Below, piece after piece: positions 1-5,301 of a stretch of DNA of 5,301 nucleotides. The notes under the pieces were generated by a model, which searched no databases, was not told where the DNA came from, and was given only the letters and a program-made list of their open reading frames with translations. Both the position numbers and the translations under genes were made by a program. The first letter of the stretch is position 1. Every line of letters starts with the position of its first letter. The stretch is from JAWWBL01 sp033720975 (GTDB lineage: Bacteria > Actinomycetota > Acidimicrobiia > Spongiisociales > ZC4RG35). The stretch spans positions 1 to 5,301 of the forward strand of contig JAWWBL010000112.1 of assembly GCA_033720975.1 (NCBI GenBank), written 5' to 3'.

Positions 1-950
1 GCAGTCTTGGCCAGGCCGCGAAGGATCTTTGGTGCCGGGAGCTGGCCGCCGGGGAAGATGTACTGCTGGATGAAGTCAGCCCTGGACCGGTAACGCTCCC
101 ACTCCGAGTCGGCGATGGTGATTATCTGCATCGCCACCCTTCCGCCCGGCCGGATGTAGCGCGACATGGCGGAGAACAGATCGGGCCACTGGGACTCGTC
201 GACCGATTCGATCATCTCGATAGAGACGACGGCATCGAATTGGGCATTGACATCTCGGAAGTCCTGGACTCTCACCTCAACACTTTCTTCGAGCCCGGAG
301 TCGCGAACGGCTCGCTCTGCGTAGGCGGCCTGTTCTCGGGACAGTGTGATGCCCACCACCTCACACCCGAGTTCCCCGGCGGCGAATCGTGCAAAACCAC
401 CAAATCCACATCCGATCTCGAGGACCCTCATCCCGGGTCGAAGGCCTGCGGCCGCAGCCACGGTCTCGTACTTGTGACGCTGTGCCTCATCGAGGCCCTG
501 GTCCGGTGTGCGAAATCGAGCCGATGAATAGGTCATTGTCTCGTCGAGCCAGGCCTCGTAGAAGTCGTTACCGAGGTTGTAGTGATCGTTCATCGACCGG
601 ACCCTTCGATGACGCCGCTCAGGAATGATCCGCTGAAAGAGCTTTCGCAAAGGAACAGTCCACCGGGCGAGGGGATGCTCGAACCACGCCTCTTGGTTAG
701 CGACTCCCCAGGCGAGCAGGTCGGAAAGGTCGGTGGTCTCTACGACTCCGGACATATAAGCCTCGGCGAATCCGATCAGACCCTCTCTGAGAATCTGACC
801 GACCGCCGAATAGGACCGGATTTCCAGGTCGGCTCGCGGTGATCCGGTGCCGATGGTGGTTTGTTCTCCGCTGGGAAGGGCAAGGCTCAACGTGCCGTTG
901 GGAGCCATCTTTGCCAGGACTCCAACTCCCGCCCGTTCGTGCCACTTCAT
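1..950 (-). CDS. Cyclopropane-fatty-acyl-phospholipid synthase-like SAM methyltransferase (C-terminus cut by window edge)
   Basis: Predicted to methylate double bonds in phospholipid acyl chains at the membrane, using S-adenosylmethionine. My translation gives 316 residues with no stop before the left edge; the family usually has about 380-430, so the C-terminus is missing. Seen: N-terminal helical region 1-115; NLGNDFYEAWLDETMTYSS (125-143), the Cfa signature before the Rossmann fold; SAM motif I VLEIGCGFGGFA (176-187); QDFRD (229-233); EMIESV (245-250); YIFPGGQLP (297-305). Odd: the cysteine that in E. coli Cfa (Cys139) helps bind catalytic bicarbonate is Ser143, and the segment matching E. 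coli HTI (His266) reads QIITI with no histidine; the glutamate (E. coli Glu239) is kept as Glu248. This points to an acyl methyltransferase of the UfaM or 10-methyl type rather than a true cyclopropane synthase. The ATG (948-950) overlaps the upstream DUF1365 stop as ATGA and has only a weak Shine-Dalgarno, so coupled translation is likely. Family assignment is firm; product chemistry is inferred. Confidence 0.92.
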   Translation of the reverse strand, partial: MKWHERAGVGVLAKMAPNGTLSLALPSGEQTTIGTGSPRADLEIRSYSAVGQILREGLIGFAEAYMSGVVETTDLSDLLAWGVANQEAWFEHPLARWTVPLRKLFQRIIPERRHRRVRSMNDHYNLGNDFYEAWLDETMTYSSARFRTPDQGLDEAQRHKYETVAAAAGLRPGMRVLEIGCGFGGFARFAAGELGCEVVGITLSREQAAYAERAVRDSGLEESVEVRVQDFRDVNAQFDAVVSIEMIESVDESQWPDLFSAMSRYIRPGGRVAMQIITIADSEWERYRSRADFIQQYIFPGGQLPAPKILRGLAKT

Positions 951-1726
951 GTAGCGATTCTCGCGTCTTCGACGATGGTCGTCGGTTCAGATGCCGGCTC
1001 GGGTCGCCTGTGGAACCGGGCTCCTTTGAACCAGAGCCGTAGCGCCTGCAAATGAATCATCGTGATGACTTTGACAGTCAGCAGGGGGTGTGTCACGAGC
1101 ATCTTGAGCAGACGGCGGTCGGTGAGGCTCTCCCGTCGCAACGTCATTCCGGCACGCATCACGACCTGTTCGGACTCCTGAACCGCAATGGCAACGGAGA
1201 GCTGGTCACCGGGTTCGGTCAGGGAGAAGCCGTAGCTCTGGTCCATCCCGTTGAAAGGTGAGACGTGCATGGCCTTGTCGGTGCCATGACGCAGGCTCAG
1301 TCTCGACACGGGCACCACATAGGCGTGGCGGTCACCAAACGTGTTCCTCACCTCGTGGATGAACCCGCGTAGATCCTCGTCAGGGCCATAGCAATACCAG
1401 ATCGACAAGGGATTGAAGGCGTATCCGAGGATCCTGGGCATGGCCAGCAGCTTGATCGATCCACCCTCCAATTCCACCCCGGCTTCTGCGAGCAGATCCT
1501 CGGCCCATCGTCTCAGGCTGGTGCCATCTGCCGCGCCGTGGTCCTGGGGGTGGAACGAGAAGAGGTTGAAGCGCTCTACCGAGAACCAGCGGAGGCGTTG
1601 GTCCATTTCTCCAAGCCGGTCGATGTCGAAGAGGCCGTAGAAGACCCGGTATCGGAACCGATGTCGGAAGGGTCGCAGACGTGTGTGGGTGACTGTGCCC
1701 GAATAGAGGTAGGAGTGTCTGTTCAC
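947..1726 (-). CDS. DUF1365 family protein
   Basis: A 259-residue member of DUF1365, a family of unsettled biochemistry that travels with COG2907 flavoproteins and Cfa-like methyltransferases and is linked to modification of membrane fatty acids. Conserved blocks seen: an N-terminal GTVTHTRLRPFRHRFRYRV (10-28); FSFHPQDHGAADG (56-68); MPRILGYAFNPLSIWYCY (96-113); HEVRNTFGDRHAYVVP (124-139); KAMHVSPFNGMDQSYGFSL (151-169). Several invariant-looking His, Asp and Asn residues (HPQDHG, FNP, HVSPF) could form a metal or active site. The C-terminal stretch LLTVKVITMIHLQALRLWFKG (215-235) is hydrophobic to amphipathic and could sit on the membrane. Length is typical for the family, so it appears intact. 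It starts with GTG (1724-1726), which overlaps the TGA of the flavoprotein gene (GTGA), and has a good Shine-Dalgarno 7 bases upstream. Its stop overlaps the next gene's ATG. Regulation is presumably that of the whole operon. Confidence 0.95.
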   Translation of the reverse strand: MNRHSYLYSGTVTHTRLRPFRHRFRYRVFYGLFDIDRLGEMDQRLRWFSVERFNLFSFHPQDHGAADGTSLRRWAEDLLAEAGVELEGGSIKLLAMPRILGYAFNPLSIWYCYGPDEDLRGFIHEVRNTFGDRHAYVVPVSRLSLRHGTDKAMHVSPFNGMDQSYGFSLTEPGDQLSVAIAVQESEQVVMRAGMTLRRESLTDRRLLKMLVTHPLLTVKVITMIHLQALRLWFKGARFHRRPEPASEPTTIVEDARIAT

Positions 1727-3033
1727 AGGCTGACCCCTCGCGTCGCGACGGCCGGCGCTGAGCTGACCGGCGCAAAGGTCCCTTGCCAGGGCGCGGGAGC
1801 CCCCAGGCCGGCTGCCACGTTTAGACCCGACTGAAGCCCATCCTCATGAAAGCCGTATCCCAGATATGCACCGGCAAACCATGTGCGATTCATCCCCTGA
1901 ATCGAGGCTATCTCCTTTTGGGCCCGGACAGAGTCGACGCCGAATCGGGGATGGGCATATGAGAAGCTGGCGTGGACGAGCGACGGCCTTGGCTCGAAGA
2001 GGGGATTGAGGGAAACGAAGAACGGAACGTTCGTGTCGAGGTTCTGGAGCCTATTCATCCAGTAGGTGACCGAGGCTACGGGCCTGTCTTCGAGGTCCGA
2101 GGACGCCATGGCATTCCAGCTCGACCAGACCCACTTGCGTGTTGGCATCAGCCTCGTGTCGGAATGAAGAACGGCGACGTTCTCCTGGTACGGGATCGCC
2201 GATAGGAGGCGGCGCTCCTGGCCTGTAGCACCCGGGCCCAGCAGCCTGAGCGCCTGATCGGAGTGAGTGGCGATGATGACTTGGTCGAAGGGAGTGTGAC
2301 CCCTTGGTGTCGAGACGATGACCCCGTCTTCGCTCCGGGCGATGTTGGTCACCGGTGATCGGACCTGTATGCGGTCGGCAAATCCGGCCGTCAGGAGCTT
2401 GACGTAGTTCCGGGACCCTCCGGCCACCGTGCGCCAGGCCGGGCGGCCCACGATCTCGATGAGGCCGTGATTGGCGAGGAAGCGGAGGATGGAGCGGGCG
2501 GGGTAGCGGCTCATCTCCTCGTGTCCCGTGGACCAGATCGCGCCGGTCATCGGATACAGGTAGTCGTCCCTGAATCCTTCGGAGAACCGGTGACGTTCCA
2601 GGAACTGACCGAGGGTCTCTCCGTCCAGCGGCTCGAGATCCAAGCCCTCTTTCCGAAAGCGGTTGATGTCCTGGAGCATGCGGAGAAACCGAGGCCGTGC
2701 AAGGTTTGAGGGTCGGGCGAGCACACCTTTCAGGTTTGCCCCGTACTCCCGGCGCCCGTCGACCGAGAGGGAGAACGACATGTCGCTGGGCTCGGTCCGC
2801 ACCCCGAGGGTGGCAAAGAGTCGGGTCAGGTTGGGATAGGTCACCTCGTTGTAGACGATGAAACCGGTGTCGACGCTGGTGACTCCGCTGCGGGTCATAA
2901 CGTCGACAGTGTTCGAGTGTCCCCCGATGCGATCGTCGGCTTCGTAGACGGTTATGTCGTGCGTGTCCTGTAGTGCCCAGGCCGCTCCCAAGCCGGCGAT
3001 CCCGGAGCCCACGATTGCGATTCTTTGCCTCAT
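1723..3033 (-). CDS. NAD/FAD-binding flavoprotein (COG2907, amine-oxidase-like), probable acyl-chain oxidoreductase
   Basis: A complete 436-residue flavoprotein. Seen: N-terminal dinucleotide fold IAIVGSGIAGLGAAWAL (5-21) with GxGxxG at 9-14; Glu31 ending the second strand (VYEADDRIGGHSNTV), expected to bind the FAD ribose; DTGFIVYNEVTYPNL (55-69), diagnostic of the COG2907 subgroup; YPMTGAIWST (160-169); WRTVAGGSRNYV (200-211); IIATHSDQAL (253-262); and a C-terminal FAD motif WFAGAYLGYGFHEDGLQSG (385-403). Relatives sit in singlet-oxygen and light regulons and take part in unsaturated or furan fatty acid formation in alphaproteobacteria, so a redox step on phospholipid acyl chains is inferred. 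I chose ATG 3031-3033 because the nucleotide-binding strand begins directly after it, as is usual; a TTG at 3073-3075 would add 14 unlikely residues. The Shine-Dalgarno is weak. A 63-base gap separates it from the heliorhodopsin gene, with no terminator visible, and its stop overlaps the DUF1365 start. Amine or phytoene oxidase activity is less likely. Confidence 0.93.
   Translation of the reverse strand: MRQRIAIVGSGIAGLGAAWALQDTHDITVYEADDRIGGHSNTVDVMTRSGVTSVDTGFIVYNEVTYPNLTRLFATLGVRTEPSDMSFSLSVDGRREYGANLKGVLARPSNLARPRFLRMLQDINRFRKEGLDLEPLDGETLGQFLERHRFSEGFRDDYLYPMTGAIWSTGHEEMSRYPARSILRFLANHGLIEIVGRPAWRTVAGGSRNYVKLLTAGFADRIQVRSPVTNIARSEDGVIVSTPRGHTPFDQVIIATHSDQALRLLGPGATGQERRLLSAIPYQENVAVLHSDTRLMPTRKWVWSSWNAMASSDLEDRPVASVTYWMNRLQNLDTNVPFFVSLNPLFEPRPSLVHASFSYAHPRFGVDSVRAQKEIASIQGMNRTWFAGAYLGYGFHEDGLQSGLNVAAGLGAPAPWQGTFAPVSSAPAVATRGVSL
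1734..1739 (-). promoter_or_regulatory. Ribosome binding site for the GTG start of the DUF1365 gene
   Basis: On the minus strand GAGGGG lies 7 bases before the GTG at 1724-1726. It sits inside the last codons of the flavoprotein gene. It supports the GTG start although that start overlaps the upstream stop, and means DUF1365 can recruit ribosomes itself as well as by coupling. Confidence 0.6.
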
Positions 3034-3096
3034 GTCTCTTGTTCGGAGCCGAAGGTGGTGTCGGATGAGTCGCAAAACGCCGAGGCTGAGACGAGG

Positions 3097-3879
3097 TCAG
3101 GCCGCGAGGGTGCCTCCGAAGACCTGCCAGGCAAGGGCTGACTTGGCCAGGAGGCTCAACAGCACGTAGGTGCTCTCGCCGAAGCGGTAGTCGGCCCAGC
3201 GGCCGACCTTTCGGTACTGGAGCACCATGACCACCGCAAAGACGTTGAAGAAGGCGAACAGCGAGAAGAAGATCGCGTATACGAACCCGGGGGGGCTGGC
3301 GTCGACGCCAGGTGCCACGAGGTAGATCCCGATAGCCACCCAGGGCACGGCACCTGCGATGACCCCGAACCAGTAGGCGGTCCAACTGACGTCTTTGCCC
3401 GGCTGTTCGTACTTCTCCTGGAGGAGTCCGAACAGGATCATGGAGGCGTTGACTCCGGCGAGTGCCAATAGGGCAGCGATGTCGGCGATCCCCACGAGCA
3501 TGGCGATGAGTACGACCATCACCGACGAGGACAGCGAATACTCGATCCAGCGGGCGTAGTTCCTCTTGTTCCGGAGGTTCTTCTCGTACCAGCCGTAGAC
3601 ACCGGGTGCGCTGATTAACAGGTGGGCCGCGGCTGATAGGAAGAGGAAGACGGCCACGCCCCAAGCGATGCTGATGTCGGCAATCGGGGTGACACGCGGC
3701 TCGGCCACACCTGGCGGGCCGTCCATGAAGGTCCCGATCACCGGGAGGGTGAAGTCGTTGGCGAGAGCGAGGACCACAAAACCCTGGGCGGCGTGGAGCA
3801 AACCCATGATCACGTTGTAGGCACGAAGCCGCCCGCTGCGTTGTTCTCTCGTATTGAGAGCGTTGTCTTTGGAGCTCAT
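3097..3879 (-). CDS. Heliorhodopsin (retinal-binding seven-helix membrane photoreceptor)
   Basis: A complete 260-residue protein, the usual heliorhodopsin length, with seven hydrophobic segments at roughly 19-42, 66-90, 108-131, 133-155, 165-190, 198-222 and 236-258. Lys246 in LSLLAKSALAWQVFGG (helix 7) is the expected retinal Schiff-base lysine, matching Lys241 of heliorhodopsin 48C12. Glu113 in RWIEYSLSSSVM (helix 3) matches counterion Glu107. His29, His86 and Ser242 match His23, His80 and Ser237 of the same reference. These matches come from my reading by eye. The helix-3 motif, helix-5 AVPWVAIGIY and helix-7 ESTYVLLSLLAKSALAW are heliorhodopsin-like, unlike type-1 pumps. The family has an inverted topology (N-terminus inside) and a slow photocycle that suits sensing or regulation. 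The gene lies 37 bases after the B12-sensor gene in the same direction. An in-frame stop lies two codons upstream of ATG 3877-3879, fixing it as the furthest possible start; no clear Shine-Dalgarno precedes it. All key residues are present, so it should be functional if retinal is available. Confidence 0.95.
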   Translation of the reverse strand: MSSKDNALNTREQRSGRLRAYNVIMGLLHAAQGFVVLALANDFTLPVIGTFMDGPPGVAEPRVTPIADISIAWGVAVFLFLSAAAHLLISAPGVYGWYEKNLRNKRNYARWIEYSLSSSVMVVLIAMLVGIADIAALLALAGVNASMILFGLLQEKYEQPGKDVSWTAYWFGVIAGAVPWVAIGIYLVAPGVDASPPGFVYAIFFSLFAFFNVFAVVMVLQYRKVGRWADYRFGESTYVLLSLLAKSALAWQVFGGTLAA

Positions 3880-3917
3880 GCGCTATCTACGGAGCAGGAG
3901 CCAGCTGCGGATGGGTT

Positions 3918-4901
3918 TCATCTCTCGTCAACTTCTCGGGTGCGGTGCAAGATGGCTCCAGCTGTGTCAAAACCGGCGGCTTCCAAAGCCCCATGTAGTG
4001 CATCGACGACGAGATGCGACGGCAGACCGTAAGCCCCCAACGATGCTCGCTGCCACTCCAGTGCCTCGGCGGTCACACGGTCGTCTCCGGTGAGCAATGA
4101 GCCTTCGATGGCTCCGAGCAGAATTCTCAGCTCGTCCCTCAGCCTGGGAGCGGTGGCGTCTGTTAGCCGGCCGTCGGCATCGGCGAGCACCGAGGAACGG
4201 GACGCCTTCAGCTCCTGGAGTTCCTCTGGAAAGTCCGCCCCCCTTCTGATCTCAGGACGATCGCCGCCAACCCATGATTCGATCACCGCGTGGGTCTCGT
4301 GCAGGGTCGGCACCCAAGCGTCGGCGCCGACTGGCTCGGCCCACTCACCCTCGGCTCCGAAGGCTTTCCCGCCGACGACCACCGGCACGTCCAGCTCGTG
4401 AGCCGAAGCGACCATGGCATGAGCACCCAGCAAGTGCGAGGTCATGGCAGCCGACAGGACAACCGCAGCGGGAGTCTCAGCCTCGATCATCGCCTTGAAG
4501 TCCGCAGCCGGAACATCGGCTCCCAGGAACCTGGTCCGCATCCCCATGTAGATGAGGTGGGCGCTGACTGCCCGCGCCGGTAGGGAGTGGGCGTCCCCTT
4601 CCGCCGTGGTGACCACGACCAACGGCCCGTCCGCGGGCTGGTCGAACATCCCGGTGAGCAGGGAGATGACGGTCTCGATCGCCGCGGTGACTGTGTGCTC
4701 CTCGGCTACCAAGTAGTCACCCTGGGCCCACCGCTGACCCACCGATCGTTCAGTCGGGATCAGGTAGTCGAAGAGGACCGACTCGAACGGGACCCCATTG
4801 TCCATCAGCTCCGAGGCGATTCGGTAGACGCCTCCGGCATCCCCATCGAGCGCAGTTGACGCCAGGGCCAGTTCCACGCTCTTGAAGTCGTCAGGATTCA
4901 T
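3918..4901 (-). CDS. Stand-alone cobalamin-binding photosensor-like protein (CarH/AerR-type B12 domain, no HTH)
   Basis: A predicted cytoplasmic 327-residue protein. Residues about 5-88 form a helical cap (GDAGGVYRIASELMDNGVPF, then LIPTERSVGQRW) with the W-x9-EH motif of light-sensing cobalamin proteins: Trp58, Glu68, His69. A Rossmann-type B12 domain follows (93-212): GDAHSLP (102-108) carries His105, the expected lower cobalt ligand, with Pro where DxHxxG normally ends in Gly; then LGADVP (126-131), VVLSAAMTSH (147-156) and VVVGGKAF (174-181). Odd: it begins directly with the cap and lacks the MerR helix-turn-helix of CarH/LitR. The residue after Trp58 is Ala59, where Thermus CarH has His132, which ligates cobalt after photolysis. 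Residues 213-327 are a mostly helical extension I cannot assign; LLGAIEGSLLTGDDRVTAEA onward loosely resembles another cap-like bundle. I prefer ATG 4899-4901 to an upstream GTG (4965-4967) because the extra 22 residues look non-conserved. Divergent from the sigma gene, it probably acts through protein contacts. B12 binding is well supported; photosensing is inferred. Confidence 0.88.
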   Translation of the reverse strand: MNPDDFKSVELALASTALDGDAGGVYRIASELMDNGVPFESVLFDYLIPTERSVGQRWAQGDYLVAEEHTVTAAIETVISLLTGMFDQPADGPLVVVTTAEGDAHSLPARAVSAHLIYMGMRTRFLGADVPAADFKAMIEAETPAAVVLSAAMTSHLLGAHAMVASAHELDVPVVVGGKAFGAEGEWAEPVGADAWVPTLHETHAVIESWVGGDRPEIRRGADFPEELQELKASRSSVLADADGRLTDATAPRLRDELRILLGAIEGSLLTGDDRVTAEALEWQRASLGAYGLPSHLVVDALHGALEAAGFDTAGAILHRTREVDER

Positions 4902-4963
4902 CTCATCTGCGCCATCGGAGAGCCCGAGGCTAGTTCTGTCAGGCGAGACGACGATGCGCCAGG

Positions 4964-4988
4964 GCACCGGTCGGGTCTCATCCGGTGC
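4964..4988. promoter_or_regulatory. Inverted repeat, candidate operator
   Basis: GCACCGG (4964-4970) and its exact reverse complement CCGGTGC (4982-4988) flank an 11-base spacer, near the middle of the divergent region. The 18-base centre-to-centre spacing suits a dimeric regulator on nearly two DNA turns. It overlaps the alternative GTG start of the B12 gene, another reason to prefer the downstream ATG. In a GC-rich genome a 7-base arm could arise by chance. Confidence 0.35.
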
Positions 4989-5015
4989 GCCGCTCGGCGT
5001 CGAATAGGGGTCGAT

Positions 5016-5019
5016 GAGG
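5016..5019 (+). promoter_or_regulatory. Ribosome binding site of the ECF sigma gene
   Basis: GAGG, followed by T, lies 8 bases before the ATG at 5028-5030. It is the main reason for choosing this start over in-frame TTG codons further downstream. Confidence 0.6.
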
Positions 5020-5027
5020 TACGTGAG

Positions 5028-5301
5028 ATGAACGCGGCCATACCAAAAACGGGAACCGTAAGCTCATTGGTCCACTTGCCACCCATCCCGCATCTCGATC
5101 CCGAAGACGACCAGGCGCTTGCCTCGCGGGTCGCCGAGGGCGATCGCGACGCATTCGAGGTGGTCTTTCAGCGTTTCGGCGGCGCGGTGAGGTCGATGGC
5201 GATGCGGGTTCTGCGAGACGAAGGCCTCGCCGACGACGTCGTTCAGGAGGTGTTCGTCCGCTTCTGGAACGAGCCTGGTCGATTCGATCAGCGTCGAGGG
5301 A
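5028..5301 (+). CDS. ECF-family RNA polymerase sigma factor (N-terminal part, cut by window edge)
   Basis: Translation from ATG 5028-5030 gives 91 residues open to the right edge. After a poorly conserved leader (1-25), residues 26-91 form sigma region 2: EDDQALASRVAEGDRDAFE (26-44), the standard ECF start; FQRFGGAVRSMAMRVL (47-62); then LADDVVQEVFVRFWNEP (67-83), the DDVVQEVF-xx-FW core that contacts polymerase and the -10 element. Region 4, and any anti-sigma gene after it, lie outside the window. ECF factors redirect polymerase to stress promoters and often activate their own. Its divergent position next to a B12 sensor and photo-oxidative-stress-type genes suggests a light or singlet-oxygen role like that of LitS (Streptomyces) or RpoE with ChrR (Rhodobacter), but the visible part cannot assign an ECF group. 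Family call is firm; role is inferred from context. Confidence 0.93.
   Translation, partial: MNAAIPKTGTVSSLVHLPPIPHLDPEDDQALASRVAEGDRDAFEVVFQRFGGAVRSMAMRVLRDEGLADDVVQEVFVRFWNEPGRFDQRRG

Larger units (their letters stand above)
4902..5027. promoter_or_regulatory. Divergent promoter region between the B12-sensor operon and the ECF sigma gene
   Basis: These 126 bases separate two divergent starts and should contain the promoters for the five-gene leftward operon and the sigma gene. A weak sigma-70-like pair for the leftward operon is visible on the minus strand: CTGACA (4937-4942) and TCCGAT (4914-4919), 17 bases apart; the -35 is good and the -10 poor, so it is only a candidate. ECF-type promoters in either direction are plausible but cannot be identified without the sigma factor's known consensus. 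Confidence 0.55.

Noticed and set aside
697..945. A minus-strand frame beginning near the start of the Cfa-like gene.
   Set aside because: The frame starting at 950 carries all the Cfa motifs continuously to the window edge; this one is a frame-shifted, Arg-rich shadow.
3034..3096. Terminator or internal promoter between the heliorhodopsin and flavoprotein genes.
   Set aside because: No hairpin followed by a T run and no convincing -35/-10 pair was visible; the one TTGCGA-like hexamer lacks a partner at proper spacing.
2051..3664. A 537-codon open frame on the minus strand across the flavoprotein and heliorhodopsin genes.
   Set aside because: Its product is very rich in Arg, Pro and Gly with no domain signature, and it overlaps two genes with strong family motifs in another frame. 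It is a GC-rich shadow frame.
3097..3879. Possible type-1 ion-pumping rhodopsin.
   Set aside because: It lacks the helix-3 pump motif (DTD or DTE-like). Helix 3 carries Glu in WIEYS, and the length, helix-7 motif and conserved histidines fit heliorhodopsin.
3918..4967. CarH/LitR transcription factor with a GTG start at 4967.
   Set aside because: Even with this start only 22 residues precede the ATG, too few for a MerR helix-turn-helix. They look non-conserved and overlap the inverted repeat.
5037..5062. GGGAAC followed by GGTCC, resembling an ECF promoter, just inside the sigma gene.
   Set aside because: The spacing between the elements is too short for a typical ECF promoter, and it lies in the coding sequence after a well-placed ribosome binding site.
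4898..5086. A 62-codon minus-strand frame crossing the divergent promoter region.
   Set aside because: It overlaps the sigma gene start and the B12 gene start, shows no recognisable motif and has low-complexity composition.

Overview
The window is a high-GC stretch with compact, overlapping genes. It looks like an uncultured or poorly characterised actinobacterium, inferred from GC-rich codon use, the heliorhodopsin and the ECF sigma factor; the exact lineage cannot be fixed from the sequence. Almost all of it is coding. Five genes read leftward as one apparent operon, and a sixth reads rightward and runs off the right edge.

Layout in transcription order, from the divergent promoter region (about 4902-5027). 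Leftward: a stand-alone cobalamin-binding photosensor-like protein with the CarH-type W-x9-EH motif but no DNA-binding domain (3918-4901); a heliorhodopsin (3097-3879); a COG2907-type NAD/FAD-binding flavoprotein (1723-3033); a DUF1365 protein (947-1726); and a cyclopropane-fatty-acid-synthase-like SAM methyltransferase, cut by the left edge (1-950). The last three are joined by GTGA and ATGA stop/start overlaps, so they are probably translationally coupled. Rightward: the N-terminal part of an ECF sigma factor (from 5028, cut by the right edge).

Read together, this looks like a light or photo-oxidative-stress module. It pairs two chemically different chromoproteins (presumed B12 and retinal) with a sigma factor as likely transcriptional output and a three-enzyme set acting on phospholipid acyl chains. 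The flavoprotein/DUF1365/Cfa-like trio matches genes known from singlet-oxygen and light regulons (the RpoE-ChrR regulon of Rhodobacter sphaeroides, light-induced genes of other bacteria) and is related to furan fatty acid synthesis. A heliorhodopsin placed between a B12 sensor and this lipid trio is the most notable point. Heliorhodopsins have no generally agreed function, and this context suggests a role in light-dependent membrane protection or lipid modification. No photolyase, carotenoid or retinal-forming gene lies in the window.
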